In this document: piece by piece, positions 1-8,092 of the stretch | Position numbering within the stretch: position 1 is the first letter of the stretch | Layout: every line of letters begins with the position of its first letter | DNA from: Chlamydiales bacterium | GTDB taxonomy: Bacteria; Chlamydiota; Chlamydiia; Chlamydiales; JAAKFR01 | Length of the DNA: 64,000 nucleotides | Assembly: GCA_022601445.1 (NCBI GenBank) | Contig: JAJACP010000003.1 | Location: forward strand, 1-64,000 | Direction of reading: 5' to 3' | Position numbers and translations under genes: made by a program | Notes under the pieces: generated by a model | Database searches by the model: none | What the model saw: only the letters and a program-made list of their open reading frames with translations | Told to the model about the DNA's origin: nothing

Positions 1-62
1 GATCTAGCTCTCTCCATGAGGGTTTGAAGAAGTTCACTTTATTCTGAAGTTATGCAACACAA

Positions 63-113
63 CCCGTTTACACTACCTTCGCTCGAGATCTATCAACTAG
101 AGCAAAAAAAAGT
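63..113 (+). repeat. Dispersed intergenic repeat, copy A
   Basis: The core CGTTTACACTACCTTCGCTC followed by GAGATC, then an A-rich CAACT..AGCAAAA stretch, recurs at about 58112-58170 on the same strand. An inverted, slightly diverged version of the core lies at about 200-223. No coding sequence is seen in this 5' stretch of the window (1-292). The function is unknown; it looks like a member of a small intergenic repeat family. Confidence 0.6.
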
Positions 114-176
114 TCCTTTTTTCCCGCTTACTGAAGAGCTGGCGTGGCAATAGAAGTTTCATAGAATTTTTGGGGA

Positions 177-257
177 TTTTTGCCCTATTTGGAAGAGCGC
201 GAGCGAAGGCAGTGTAAACGATACGACAAGCGAGCGCTCTTCCAAATAGGGCAAAAA
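177..257. repeat. Perfect 24-bp inverted repeat enclosing an inverted core repeat
   Basis: Two 24-base arms (177-200 and 234-257) are perfect reverse complements, each ending in a run of five T or A. The 33-base spacer contains GAGCGAAGGCAGTGTAAACG, the reverse complement (one mismatch) of the core at 65-84. It lies downstream of the minus-strand tRNA gene, so it could act as a strong bidirectional terminator, or it could be a small non-autonomous element. The nominal ORF across it (180-398) is an artefact. Confidence 0.7.
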
Positions 258-292
258 GCCTACAAAAACCCACCAAAGAATAATGGGAAGAA

Positions 293-366
293 TGTCCCCG
301 GCGCGAATCGAACGCACGACCTGTTGCTTAGGAGGCAACCGCTCTATCCTACTGAGCTACGAGGAC
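293..366 (-). tRNA. tRNA-Arg (anticodon CCT)
   Basis: Read on the minus strand this gives a full cloverleaf. The acceptor GTCCTCG pairs with CGGGGAC (one G-U), the D-arm contains AGCTCAGTAGGATAGAGC, and the anticodon stem GTTGC/GCAAC encloses the loop CTCCTAA, hence anticodon CCT reading AGG. The T-loop is TTCGATTC. The discriminator base is A, and CCA is not encoded, since the next bases are TTC. The identification rests on pairing and conserved bases. Confidence 0.95.
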
Positions 367-475
367 CAAAGAAGCACTCTACACCATCTCATACTTAATT
401 TTAAGGAAATTATAGACTCTCTCCGCGGGTAAATGCTACACTCCGGCTAATCAACATATTGAGGAGGAGGAGCGC

Positions 476-1927
476 ATGACGCAAGCAGATATCGGCCTGA
501 TCGGCCTGGCCGTAATGGGACAAAACCTTGTTTTAAACATGAATGATCACGGCTACACAGTTGCCGTCTATAACCGGACCGTTTCCAAAGTAGACGACTT
601 TTTAGCAGGACCAGCAAAAGGAACCCAGGTGATCGGGTGTCACACCTTAAATGCGTTTATTCAAAAGCTCAAGCGTCCCCGTCGTGTCATGCTGATGGTC
701 AAAGCTGGCGATCCTGTAGATGAGTTTATTCAACATTTAGAGCCACTTCTTGAAAAGGAAGATATCATCATCGATGGCGGCAACAGCCACTTCCCTGACA
801 CAAGCCGCCGCTGTCAGGAGCTTAAGAGCAAAGGAATCTATTTCATTGGAACCGGGATTTCTGGTGGAGAGGAGGGGGCACGTCATGGCCCTTCTATCAT
901 GCCGGGTGGACATCCAGAGGCGTGGCCGCATGTGAAAAAAATATTCCAGGATATTGCAGCTAAAGTGGAAAGTGGTGAACCGTGCTGTGACTGGGTAGGA
1001 GATGGAGGTGCCGGTCATTATGTAAAAATGGTGCACAATGGGATTGAGTATGGGGATATTCAGCTGATTTGTGAGGCTTACTCCTTAATGAAGAATGTGC
1101 TAGGACTCTCTTCTGATGAGATCGCAGATATCTTTGATGAGTGGAATAAACGGGAACTAGACAGCTACCTGATTGAAATTGCCAGTCAGGTTTTTCGTAC
1201 AAAAGATGAAGATGGCACGCTACTTCTCGATAAGATTCTCGATGTGGCAGGTCAAAAAGGAACCGGAAAATGGACAGCAATTAACTCCGTTGAAATGGGG
1301 CTTCCTGTAACTCTTATTGGAGAGGCTGTGTTTGCACGTTGTCTCTCGGCTTTGAAAGATGAAAGGGTCGCTGCAAGTAAAAAGCTAAAAGGGCCAACAG
1401 CGCAATTTACAGGAGATAAAAAAGCTTTTGTGAATGACATTTTCCATGCGCTGTATGCATCTAAAATGATCAGTTATGCGCAAGGCTACATGCTCATGCG
1501 TGAGGCGTCGCATGATTACGACTGGCATTTAAACTTTGGCGGTATTGCGCTGATGTGGCGTGGTGGATGCATCATTCGCAGCATTTTCTTGGGTAAAATC
1601 AAAGAGGCTTATGACAAGAATCATGATCTGTACAATTTGCTGCTCGATGATTTCTTCTTGGGAGAGATTACAAAGTGCCAAACAGGATGGAGAAATGTTG
1701 TGGCGCAGGCAGCTCAGTTAGGAGTGCCGATCCCCTGTTTTAGTACAGCGCTCTCCTTCTACGATGGCTACCGCTCTGAGCGGCTGCCAGCGAATTTGCT
1801 GCAGGCGCTCCGTGATTACTTCGGTGCGCATACCTATGAACGCATTGACAAGCCTCGTGGTGAGTTCTTCCATACGAATTGGACCGGAACCGGTGGAAAA
1901 GTGAGCGCTTCCTCCTACTCGATATGA
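476..1927 (+). CDS. gnd: 6-phosphogluconate dehydrogenase (decarboxylating)
   Basis: Catalyses NADP-dependent oxidative decarboxylation of 6-phosphogluconate to ribulose 5-phosphate in the oxidative pentose phosphate pathway, in the cytosol. The 483-aa protein has the usual family length. The N-terminus carries the Rossmann motif GLAVMGQNL (about residues 10-18). GISGGEEGARHGPSIMPGG (about 128-146) and KMVHNGIEYGD are the substrate-binding signatures, and the C-terminus has the typical HTNWTG segment. The start is supported by a strong GGAGGAGGAG ribosome-binding site a few bases upstream. In Chlamydia gnd lies next to lepA; here a sugar operon separates the two. Confidence 0.97.
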   Translation: MTQADIGLIGLAVMGQNLVLNMNDHGYTVAVYNRTVSKVDDFLAGPAKGTQVIGCHTLNAFIQKLKRPRRVMLMVKAGDPVDEFIQHLEPLLEKEDIIIDGGNSHFPDTSRRCQELKSKGIYFIGTGISGGEEGARHGPSIMPGGHPEAWPHVKKIFQDIAAKVESGEPCCDWVGDGGAGHYVKMVHNGIEYGDIQLICEAYSLMKNVLGLSSDEIADIFDEWNKRELDSYLIEIASQVFRTKDEDGTLLLDKILDVAGQKGTGKWTAINSVEMGLPVTLIGEAVFARCLSALKDERVAASKKLKGPTAQFTGDKKAFVNDIFHALYASKMISYAQGYMLMREASHDYDWHLNFGGIALMWRGGCIIRSIFLGKIKEAYDKNHDLYNLLLDDFFLGEITKCQTGWRNVVAQAAQLGVPIPCFSTALSFYDGYRSERLPANLLQALRDYFGAHTYERIDKPRGEFFHTNWTGTGGKVSASSYSI

Positions 1928-1957
1928 GAAACCAGCATCAAAACAAAGGAAATATAG

Positions 1958-2107
1958 ATGAATCTTGTTTTACATCCCTTAGCCTTTTCGATCGTGTCGT
2001 TGATCTTTGGGGTTTTAATTTTAGTCTTCCCCAGGCTTCTAAACTACATCGTCGGCATCTATCTTTTGATCATCGGTGTTTTAGGCTTGATTAACTACTT
2101 TAGTTGA
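1958..2107 (+). CDS. Small DUF3096-like membrane protein, 49 aa
   Basis: An ATG preceded by AAAGGAAAT opens a 49-codon frame ending TGA. The product starts MNLVLHPLAF and is almost entirely hydrophobic, with two membrane spans separated by the short FPRLLNYIVGIYLLIIG segment. This PRLLNYIVxIYLIIxGxLGL pattern is characteristic of the DUF3096 family of tiny bacterial membrane proteins, whose function is unknown. It follows gnd by 30 bases on the same strand and overlaps the 3' end of the convergent permease gene by 27 bases. The family match and ribosome-binding site make it likely real despite its size. Confidence 0.75.
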   Translation: MNLVLHPLAFSIVSLIFGVLILVFPRLLNYIVGIYLLIIGVLGLINYFS

Positions 2108-3088
2108 ACCTTTTAGACTGACGATCAGTGACATGATGACCACAATGATCGGAGAGGCAAGGGCTAAACCGAGCCCTCCAATCAACACAAAAAGCAAGAT
2201 CTGTCCCATAATGGTGAGTGCAGGTGGGATGGAGACGGTTTTTTGTTCGATGAATGGCGTGATCAGGTACCCTTCAGCCACATGCACTCCGATGTAAAGG
2301 ATGAGCACGTAAAGGGCTGAAAAGGGGCTTTCCGCAAAGGCGATTAATAGAGCCGGAATGGAAGCAAGAATGGGCCCTACGTAGGGAATGAACGTGAGTA
2401 ATCCAGCTAAAAGGCCTAAGATGAATGCGAGGGGAATATTCAAAAACCAGAGCCCTGCAAAGGTCAAAGTTCCGATTGCGATCATGGAAAGTACTTTTCC
2501 TAAAAGCCAAAAGCGGATCGCTTGCCCTATTTTTGTCAGCACCTCTTCAACACGTTGATGGTTTTTGTCAGGAATGATGTAAAGAGCTCCCCTTAAGTAG
2601 CGCTGCGGAAGAACGGCTAAGTAAAAACCGACAATTAAAAAAATCACGAAACTGACAATTGAGCCCACAGTTGAGGAAAAGAGGGTGTAGGCTTGGCTCA
2701 AAATAGCTTGACTGTTGAATGAAAACTCTTTACGTAACGACTCTCCCGAAATCAATTTGTCACTCAGATAGGGGGCAAAGGTGTCACGAAGATTGAGTGC
2801 GGCCTTGGGGAGTTCATTGATAAGCAGCTGAAATTGTCCCGCAATTAAAGGGGAGTAGAGCCAAAAAATGAGAACAAAGATGCCTGTAATGCTGACTAGG
2901 GCTACCATGAGCGAGAGTAGGTAGGGAAGGCGGGTTAGCCTTTGGGTCCAGTTTCCAATCGTCGTAAACAAAATACCCAGCAAAATGGTGGCAAAGGCAA
3001 GTAAAAAAACGTCGATTGCGGCCCACACCATAAGCGCTCCGATGACAAGGGCAAGGGCGAAAAAGGTATCCTTATAATGTGTTTTCAT
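2081..3088 (-). CDS. AI-2E family (PerM/YdiK-like) transporter
   Basis: A polytopic inner-membrane protein of 335 aa from the ATG at 3088. I chose this start because it overlaps the upstream sugar-porter stop as ATGA and because the longer frame would run far into that gene. Paired hydrophobic helices at the N-terminus, a charged central region, and the C-terminal PYVGPILASIPALLIAF and GGxLGLALASPIIVV segments are typical of the AI-2E/DUF20 family. Members export diverse solutes (AI-2, indole, sodium/proton) or are uncharacterised, so the substrate cannot be inferred. It is the third gene of the GH64-like/sugar porter operon and converges on the small DUF3096-like gene. Confidence 0.85.
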   Translation of the reverse strand: MKTHYKDTFFALALVIGALMVWAAIDVFLLAFATILLGILFTTIGNWTQRLTRLPYLLSLMVALVSITGIFVLIFWLYSPLIAGQFQLLINELPKAALNLRDTFAPYLSDKLISGESLRKEFSFNSQAILSQAYTLFSSTVGSIVSFVIFLIVGFYLAVLPQRYLRGALYIIPDKNHQRVEEVLTKIGQAIRFWLLGKVLSMIAIGTLTFAGLWFLNIPLAFILGLLAGLLTFIPYVGPILASIPALLIAFAESPFSALYVLILYIGVHVAEGYLITPFIEQKTVSIPPALTIMGQILLFVLIGGLGLALASPIIVVIMSLIVSLKGSTKVVNQA

Positions 3089-4410
3089 CTGCTTTTTGGA
3101 TTCCAAAATTGTTCGATCTCTTCCAGTGTTTTTCCTTTTGTCTCTGGAACCACAAAGTAAATAAAAAGCCAGCAACCGATTGAGATCAATCCATAGAGCC
3201 AGAAAGTGTTGGCCTGCCCAAGGGTTTTGATCAGTGTCAGAAATGTGATGGCAACTAGAAGATTGGCGCTCCAGTTGATAAAGGTGGCCACACTCATGGC
3301 CTTTCCTCGAACAGAAAGGGGATAGATTTCGGCAATTAGGAGCCAGAAAATAGGACCTAAGCTAATGGCAAAGGAGGCGACATAGAAGATAAGACAGAGG
3401 GTGGTGGTCCAGCCCAGTAAGGCCGAAGGACTGGCAAAATAAAAACTTAGGCCTAAAACTCCTAAAGAGAGAATCATTCCTGCAACTCCAATCAATAAAA
3501 GAAGACGTCGCCCTAGTCTATCGATTAGCTGAATGGCCACAAGAGTCATCACAAAATTGACAATGCCGATACCGGCTGTGGCTAAAATGGCTGTGACATT
3601 TGATTCAAGCCCCGTCATCTTAAAAATGGTCGGCGCGTAGTAGATAATCGTGTTGATGCCGGTGACCTGTTGGAAGAGGGCCAGTGCGATTCCAATCAAG
3701 AGGGGAATGGAGAGTTTTTTGACAAATAGCGGCGCTTTTTTCTCTTGTACATGGAGAGTTTGCTGCATTTCGTTGAATTCGAATCGGGCAAGCTCTTCTG
3801 GATGGAGAAAAAGCAGGACATTTTCCGCTTTTTTTGCCTCTCCCTTTTGCAGGAGCCATCTTGGAGTTTCGGGGAGAAATAGCATGCCGATTCCTAGCAT
3901 AACGGAGGGGATGACAGCGATACCGAGCATGTAGCGCCAGAGTTCGTGATGGGCAAAGCTCAAATTGACCAAATAGGCAATGCAGATTCCAGCTGTGATC
4001 ATCATCTGGTTGAACGAGACAAAAAAGCCCCGTTTGTTTGGAGGAGACATCTCTGCGATGTAGAGAGGGACTGCCATCGAGGCGCCGCCGATTCCGAGTC
4101 CTACGATAATTCTTCCCCAGATGATCATGTGGATAGTGGCGGCAAAGGCTGTGAGCAAAGCGCCTAGAGCGAAGAGAAGAGCTGTAAGGATGATGATTTT
4201 TTTCCGACCGAAATGGCTCACTCCTTTTCCTGCGAGCAGAGCTCCTACAATGGCGCCGAAGAGAAAAGAGGCAACCACAACCTCTGTTTGTCCATCAGTG
4301 AGATGAAACTGGTGGTTGATAAATAAAATGGCGCCTGAGAGAACAGCTACATTGTAGCCGAACAGAAACCCACCCAAAGCAGCAATAGAGGCAATGACAT
4401 AACTCTTCAT
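3085..4410 (-). CDS. MFS sugar porter (XylE/GLUT-like)
   Basis: A 441-aa, 12-span major facilitator of the sugar porter subfamily. Motifs seen are GGFLFGYNVAVLSG in helix 1, GRKK in loop 2-3, the PETPRWLL signature after helix 6, QQVTGINTIIYYAP in helix 7 (sugar-binding QQxxGIN), DRLGRR in loop 8-9, and VPETKGKTLEEIE at the C-terminus. These mark proton-coupled or facilitative monosaccharide import at the inner membrane. The exact sugar is unknown. It lies 32 bases downstream of the GH64-like gene and overlaps the downstream permease by 4 bases, so all three probably share one transcript. Confidence 0.92.
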   Translation of the reverse strand: MKSYVIASIAALGGFLFGYNVAVLSGAILFINHQFHLTDGQTEVVVASFLFGAIVGALLAGKGVSHFGRKKIIILTALLFALGALLTAFAATIHMIIWGRIIVGLGIGGASMAVPLYIAEMSPPNKRGFFVSFNQMMITAGICIAYLVNLSFAHHELWRYMLGIAVIPSVMLGIGMLFLPETPRWLLQKGEAKKAENVLLFLHPEELARFEFNEMQQTLHVQEKKAPLFVKKLSIPLLIGIALALFQQVTGINTIIYYAPTIFKMTGLESNVTAILATAGIGIVNFVMTLVAIQLIDRLGRRLLLLIGVAGMILSLGVLGLSFYFASPSALLGWTTTLCLIFYVASFAISLGPIFWLLIAEIYPLSVRGKAMSVATFINWSANLLVAITFLTLIKTLGQANTFWLYGLISIGCWLFIYFVVPETKGKTLEEIEQFWNPKSR

Positions 4411-4442
4411 ACTGCTTATAAGAGCAAGATGAATGCCAAAAT

Positions 4443-6158
4443 CTATAGATTTAGGTTTACGGTGAAGGAGGGGTCGTCGCTGGTAGGAGCCACTTGGGTC
4501 CCATCTTGTCCCAGCATATCATCGTAGTCAAATGCATAGCCTTTATAACCCGCTTCATGCATGGCTCGATCGTAAACGTTGTACATTGGACTGCCATCTG
4601 AATCAGTCGCTTTATAAAAGAGATCTCTATTGTCTTGAAAGAACTGCTTGCTAATGGGGTTGTCCCAACCCGTGTGGGCATCTTGAGGACGAATCCCAGC
4701 ATTGAGCATGGCGGCTAAATCGCGCATCAAATCTTTTTGGGTGGAGGTGGTCTCTTTACCCGGGCACCAGTCACCACTCGCCCCAGTAAACCAAGGCATT
4801 GAGTTGTCTGAATCTGTAGGTAGGCTGGAAACCAGCTTACCACTTTTATCATAGAAGTTAAACGTTTTGCCGTCCGCAGAAACCTGTCCACGGAGTGTCT
4901 CTTGCTTTCCGTTGACTGTCGCTTGTACATAAAGAGAGTGGCCTCCCTTACCTTCCTGGTAGTAGGCGAGAAAGATTTTCTTTAGGTAGTTGTCATAGTA
5001 GTGTTTAAACTTGCCTGGAAAGTGTTTAGGAGACATAGCGCGCAACACTTTTCCATCTTTCCCATGAAGATAAAGACCTCCACCACTCCACTTATGGTCA
5101 GGAGAGTGGTCATATTGGTTTAACTTATCTTGAAAGTTTTTCAAAAATTGATCGGGATCTCCCCCATAGCCGATTTGGGGCCCTTCACCTTGTTTTGTCT
5201 TCATACGCATCTGAACAGAAGGAGGACCAAACGTATCCACGGCCGACACATCAGCATAGATTGTTTTTCCGTCATTTGTGAACTCAATCATGCTCCATTT
5301 TGTTTCGTAATCTGGACTGCTGGGATTTTGTGGATCTGGATTTTCGCCGTGAAGCGGCTCACCTTCAGAAAAATACATGCGGCCCGAAATCATCTCAGGT
5401 AACTGAATTTTTATCTGATTGCCCTCATGCGGTAAATCAGAAAGGCGGACACAGTATTTAGAAGGATCAGGGGGGTGCTTAGGGTCGTAGTCGTGATATT
5501 CAGGATTTCCACTTTTGTCCCACGTCACATAACAAGGCTTATTTGTTTGCGGATCAATACCTTGCACTCGAATATAGACTTTGCTCAAATCCGTGCCGGG
5601 AGGCACATTGATCGTGAAAGGAACCACTCCACCTGTTACCATTGCCTCAATGAGCATCCGCTCGATTTTTTCGCCTGGCCATGGGGCATCTGCCTTGTGC
5701 ACACTATGTTGATAACCTTCACTCACAAAGGCTCCGTTCGGAGAGTGTGCGCATACCGCCTCTCTCACATGCGTAACTAGAGGGTCATCAATTCCTGAGG
5801 CTTCTGGTGTGAGCTTAGAAATGGTCTCATGGACGGAAGTGTCCACTTGGTGTTTGTGAGCGTCCATTAGGGCATCAAGCTTCTCAGCACATGCCGTGCT
5901 TGTCTCATCTCCATTTAAATAGGCTTGCTGGATTTGAATATATTGCGAACGGGTCTCAGCGGTGAGCTCGGTAAGGTGGTGGTCTAAATGGACAACAGCA
6001 CCCTCAATATCGGCTTCTTGAACATCCCCCGAAATTCCTCTCTCATGAAGAGCCTCTTTAATGGCTTGTATTTCCGATGCGCTCCTATCTGGGTGCTGGT
6101 CCCAATAGTTTTGCCATGAAAAACCTGATTCTGAAGGATTTACGTTGTGAATGTCCAT
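4443..6158 (-). CDS. GH64-like (thaumatin-fold) beta-1,3-glucanase homologue
   Basis: A 571-aa protein. The first ~170 residues are hydrophilic, helical and unrecognised. From about residue 175 onward the sequence follows glycoside hydrolase family 64: SGRMYFSEGEPL, then WSMIEFTNDGKTIYADVSAVD, then LYLHGKDGKVLRAMSP, and near the end GYAFDYDDMLGQDG. In GH64 laminaripentaose-producing beta-1,3-glucanases the catalytic Glu and Asp lie 16 residues apart; here E292 (in IEF) and D308 (in AVD) show exactly that spacing. No signal peptide is visible. The ATG at 6158 is preferred because the -10 box at 6183-6188 would initiate transcription at or past the upstream in-frame GTG (6179). It heads an operon with a sugar porter, suggesting beta-glucan use or action on a host or cyst polymer; the function is inferred. 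Confidence 0.75.
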   Translation of the reverse strand: MDIHNVNPSESGFSWQNYWDQHPDRSASEIQAIKEALHERGISGDVQEADIEGAVVHLDHHLTELTAETRSQYIQIQQAYLNGDETSTACAEKLDALMDAHKHQVDTSVHETISKLTPEASGIDDPLVTHVREAVCAHSPNGAFVSEGYQHSVHKADAPWPGEKIERMLIEAMVTGGVVPFTINVPPGTDLSKVYIRVQGIDPQTNKPCYVTWDKSGNPEYHDYDPKHPPDPSKYCVRLSDLPHEGNQIKIQLPEMISGRMYFSEGEPLHGENPDPQNPSSPDYETKWSMIEFTNDGKTIYADVSAVDTFGPPSVQMRMKTKQGEGPQIGYGGDPDQFLKNFQDKLNQYDHSPDHKWSGGGLYLHGKDGKVLRAMSPKHFPGKFKHYYDNYLKKIFLAYYQEGKGGHSLYVQATVNGKQETLRGQVSADGKTFNFYDKSGKLVSSLPTDSDNSMPWFTGASGDWCPGKETTSTQKDLMRDLAAMLNAGIRPQDAHTGWDNPISKQFFQDNRDLFYKATDSDGSPMYNVYDRAMHEAGYKGYAFDYDDMLGQDGTQVAPTSDDPSFTVNLNL

Positions 6159-6182
6159 GGGTCGCCCCCGTTTATTCACATA

Positions 6183-6211
6183 ATTATAACAAATTTTTTA
6201 ATTATTGACTA
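6183..6211 (-). promoter_or_regulatory. Sigma-70-type promoter for the GH64-like operon
   Basis: On the minus strand, TAGTCA (6206-6211, 4/6 match to -35) is separated by 17 bases from a perfect TATAAT (6183-6188). Transcription would start near 6176, giving a leader of about 18 bases to the ATG at 6158. The -35 box overlaps the lepA stop codon, so the operon could be transcribed independently of lepA. Confidence 0.55.
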
Positions 6212-8008
6212 TTCAGATTTAAGCACTTCCATGAAAGCGCTCTGTGGAATAGAGACTTTTCCAATCTCTTTCATCCGTTTTTTCCCTTTTTTTTGCTTCT
6301 CCCAGAGCTTGCGTTTCCGCGTAATATCTCCTCCATAGCATTTGGCGGTGACGTTCTTAGAAAGGGCGCTGATGGTTTCACGTGCCACGATTTTGCCACC
6401 GATAGCGGCCTGAATGGGGACTTTAAAGAGTTGTTGAGGGATGACTTTTACCAATTTTTCACAAATAGCTCTTCCTTTGGACTCAGCTTTGGAGCGGTGC
6501 ACCATACAGGAAAAAGCGTCAACAGGCTCTTCATTGACGCGGATTTCAAGCTTGATGATGTCGCCCTTTTTATAGTGATCAAACTCGTAGTCAAAAGAAC
6601 CATATCCTTTGGTGACAGATTTGAGCTTGTCGTTGAAATCGGTAATGATCTCATTAAGAGGAAGGGCGTAGGAGAGAACTAGCCGTTTGGCATCGAGAGT
6701 GTCTGTTTTTAGACACTCACCTCTCTTCTCCATTCCCAAATTCATCACAGCTCCTAGGTAGTCGCTAGGAATCAGGATGTGCGCAACGACCCATGGTTCG
6801 TCAACTTTTTCGATCATGGCCGGATCGGGGTAATGGGCAGGATTGTCGACAGTTACAACGGTTCCATCACGAAGAATCACGTGGTAGACAACACTGGGAG
6901 CTGTTGTAATCACGCTGATATCAAACTCACGCATGATTCTTTCAAAAATGATTTCAAGGTGTAGCAATCCTAAAAAGCCACAGCGAAATCCAAACCCAAG
7001 GGCTGTTGAGCTTTCTTGTTCGACAAACAGAGCTGAATCGTTGAGCTGCAGCTTGGTAAGCGCGTCACGCAGAGCCTCAAAATCGGTCGTGTCTACGGGG
7101 TAAATGCCTGCAAAGACGACAGGTCTGATCTCTTTAAAACCGGGAAGAGCTTCGCCAGCCTTTTTCTTCTGGAGGGTAAGGGTATCGCCGATCTTCACAT
7201 CTTTGACGTTTTTGATGTTCGCAATAAGGTAGCCGACCTCTCCTGGTTGAAGAGAGTCAGTTTTGGTAGCCTTGGGGCGGAATACGCCCACTTCAAGCAC
7301 ATCAAAGGTCTTTCCTGTGGCCATAAAGTAAATGCGCGTGCCAGGACTAATCTCTCCACTGACGATGCGGACATAGACCATGACGCCACGATAGGGGTCG
7401 TAGTGGGAGTCAAAAATGAGGCCCCTAAGAATGTCGTCTTCTGGCTCTTTAGGGGGAGGGACATCAGAGATGATTTTGTCCAATATATCTTGAATACCGA
7501 TTCCTGCTTTTGCAGAGCAGCAGACAGCTCCTGAGGCATCAAGGCCGATGTACTCTTCAATCTGTCTTTTGGTCTCGTCTATATCGGTGGCAGGAAGATC
7601 GATTTTGTTGAGGACAGGAATGATTTCAAGATTCCGATCAATGGCCAGATAAACGTTAGCCATGCTCTGTGCTTGTACACCCTGGCTGGCATCGACCACA
7701 AGAAGGGCTCCTTCACAGGCGGAGAGCGACCTTGAGACTTCATATGTAAAGTCGACATGGCCGGGGGTATCAATTAAATTGAGCTGATAGATTTCCCCAT
7801 CAGGAGCGGGGTAGTGCATCGTCACCGGATGCGCTTTGATGGTAATGCCTCTTTCTCTTTCCAAGTCCATTGCATCTAAGAGCTGCTCTTGCATGTCTCT
7901 TTGCTCAATTGTTTTGGTGAGCTCTAAAAGGCGATCTGCGATCGTCGATTTCCCGTGGTCAATGTGGGCGATGATCGAGAAATTCCGTATGTTTTGACGC
8001 TTGTACAT
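6209..8008 (-). CDS. lepA: Elongation factor 4 (LepA)
   Basis: A 599-aa translational GTPase that back-translocates or remodels stalled ribosomes. G-domain motifs are AHIDHGKST (P-loop), DTPGHVDF (G3) and NKIDLP (G4), followed by the EF-G-like domains and the LepA-specific C-terminal domain with QSAFMEVLK at the end. The length is typical. The start at 8008 ([18 protein letters not shown]) has GAGGAG about 15 bases upstream, slightly far. In Chlamydia this gene sits beside the ADP/ATP translocase gene, as here. Confidence 0.97.
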   Translation of the reverse strand: MYKRQNIRNFSIIAHIDHGKSTIADRLLELTKTIEQRDMQEQLLDAMDLERERGITIKAHPVTMHYPAPDGEIYQLNLIDTPGHVDFTYEVSRSLSACEGALLVVDASQGVQAQSMANVYLAIDRNLEIIPVLNKIDLPATDIDETKRQIEEYIGLDASGAVCCSAKAGIGIQDILDKIISDVPPPKEPEDDILRGLIFDSHYDPYRGVMVYVRIVSGEISPGTRIYFMATGKTFDVLEVGVFRPKATKTDSLQPGEVGYLIANIKNVKDVKIGDTLTLQKKKAGEALPGFKEIRPVVFAGIYPVDTTDFEALRDALTKLQLNDSALFVEQESSTALGFGFRCGFLGLLHLEIIFERIMREFDISVITTAPSVVYHVILRDGTVVTVDNPAHYPDPAMIEKVDEPWVVAHILIPSDYLGAVMNLGMEKRGECLKTDTLDAKRLVLSYALPLNEIITDFNDKLKSVTKGYGSFDYEFDHYKKGDIIKLEIRVNEEPVDAFSCMVHRSKAESKGRAICEKLVKVIPQQLFKVPIQAAIGGKIVARETISALSKNVTAKCYGGDITRKRKLWEKQKKGKKRMKEIGKVSIPQSAFMEVLKSE

Positions 8009-8032
8009 GAATGACTAGAATACTCCTCTGAG

Positions 8033-8068
8033 GAAAAAAAAAGGAAGCCTAAAAAGGCTCCCTTTTTA
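8033..8068 (-). terminator. Rho-independent terminator of the ADP/ATP translocase gene
   Basis: Read on the minus strand, AAAAAGGGAGCCT and AGGCTTCCTTTTT form a near-perfect stem around a short T loop, continuing into a run of about nine T. It lies about 25 bases past the translocase stop and before lepA. Confidence 0.75.
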
Positions 8069-8092
8069 CCTAGCAGTTGGACCTACTGGAAT

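Noticed and set aside
180-398. 72-aa plus-strand reading frame
   Set aside because: It runs across the 24-bp inverted repeat and the antisense of tRNA-Arg; no ribosome-binding site or family.
3089-3175. 29-residue N-terminal extension of the AI-2E permease
   Set aside because: It overlaps the sugar-porter coding sequence and lacks family sequence; the ATGA overlap gives a natural start at 3088.
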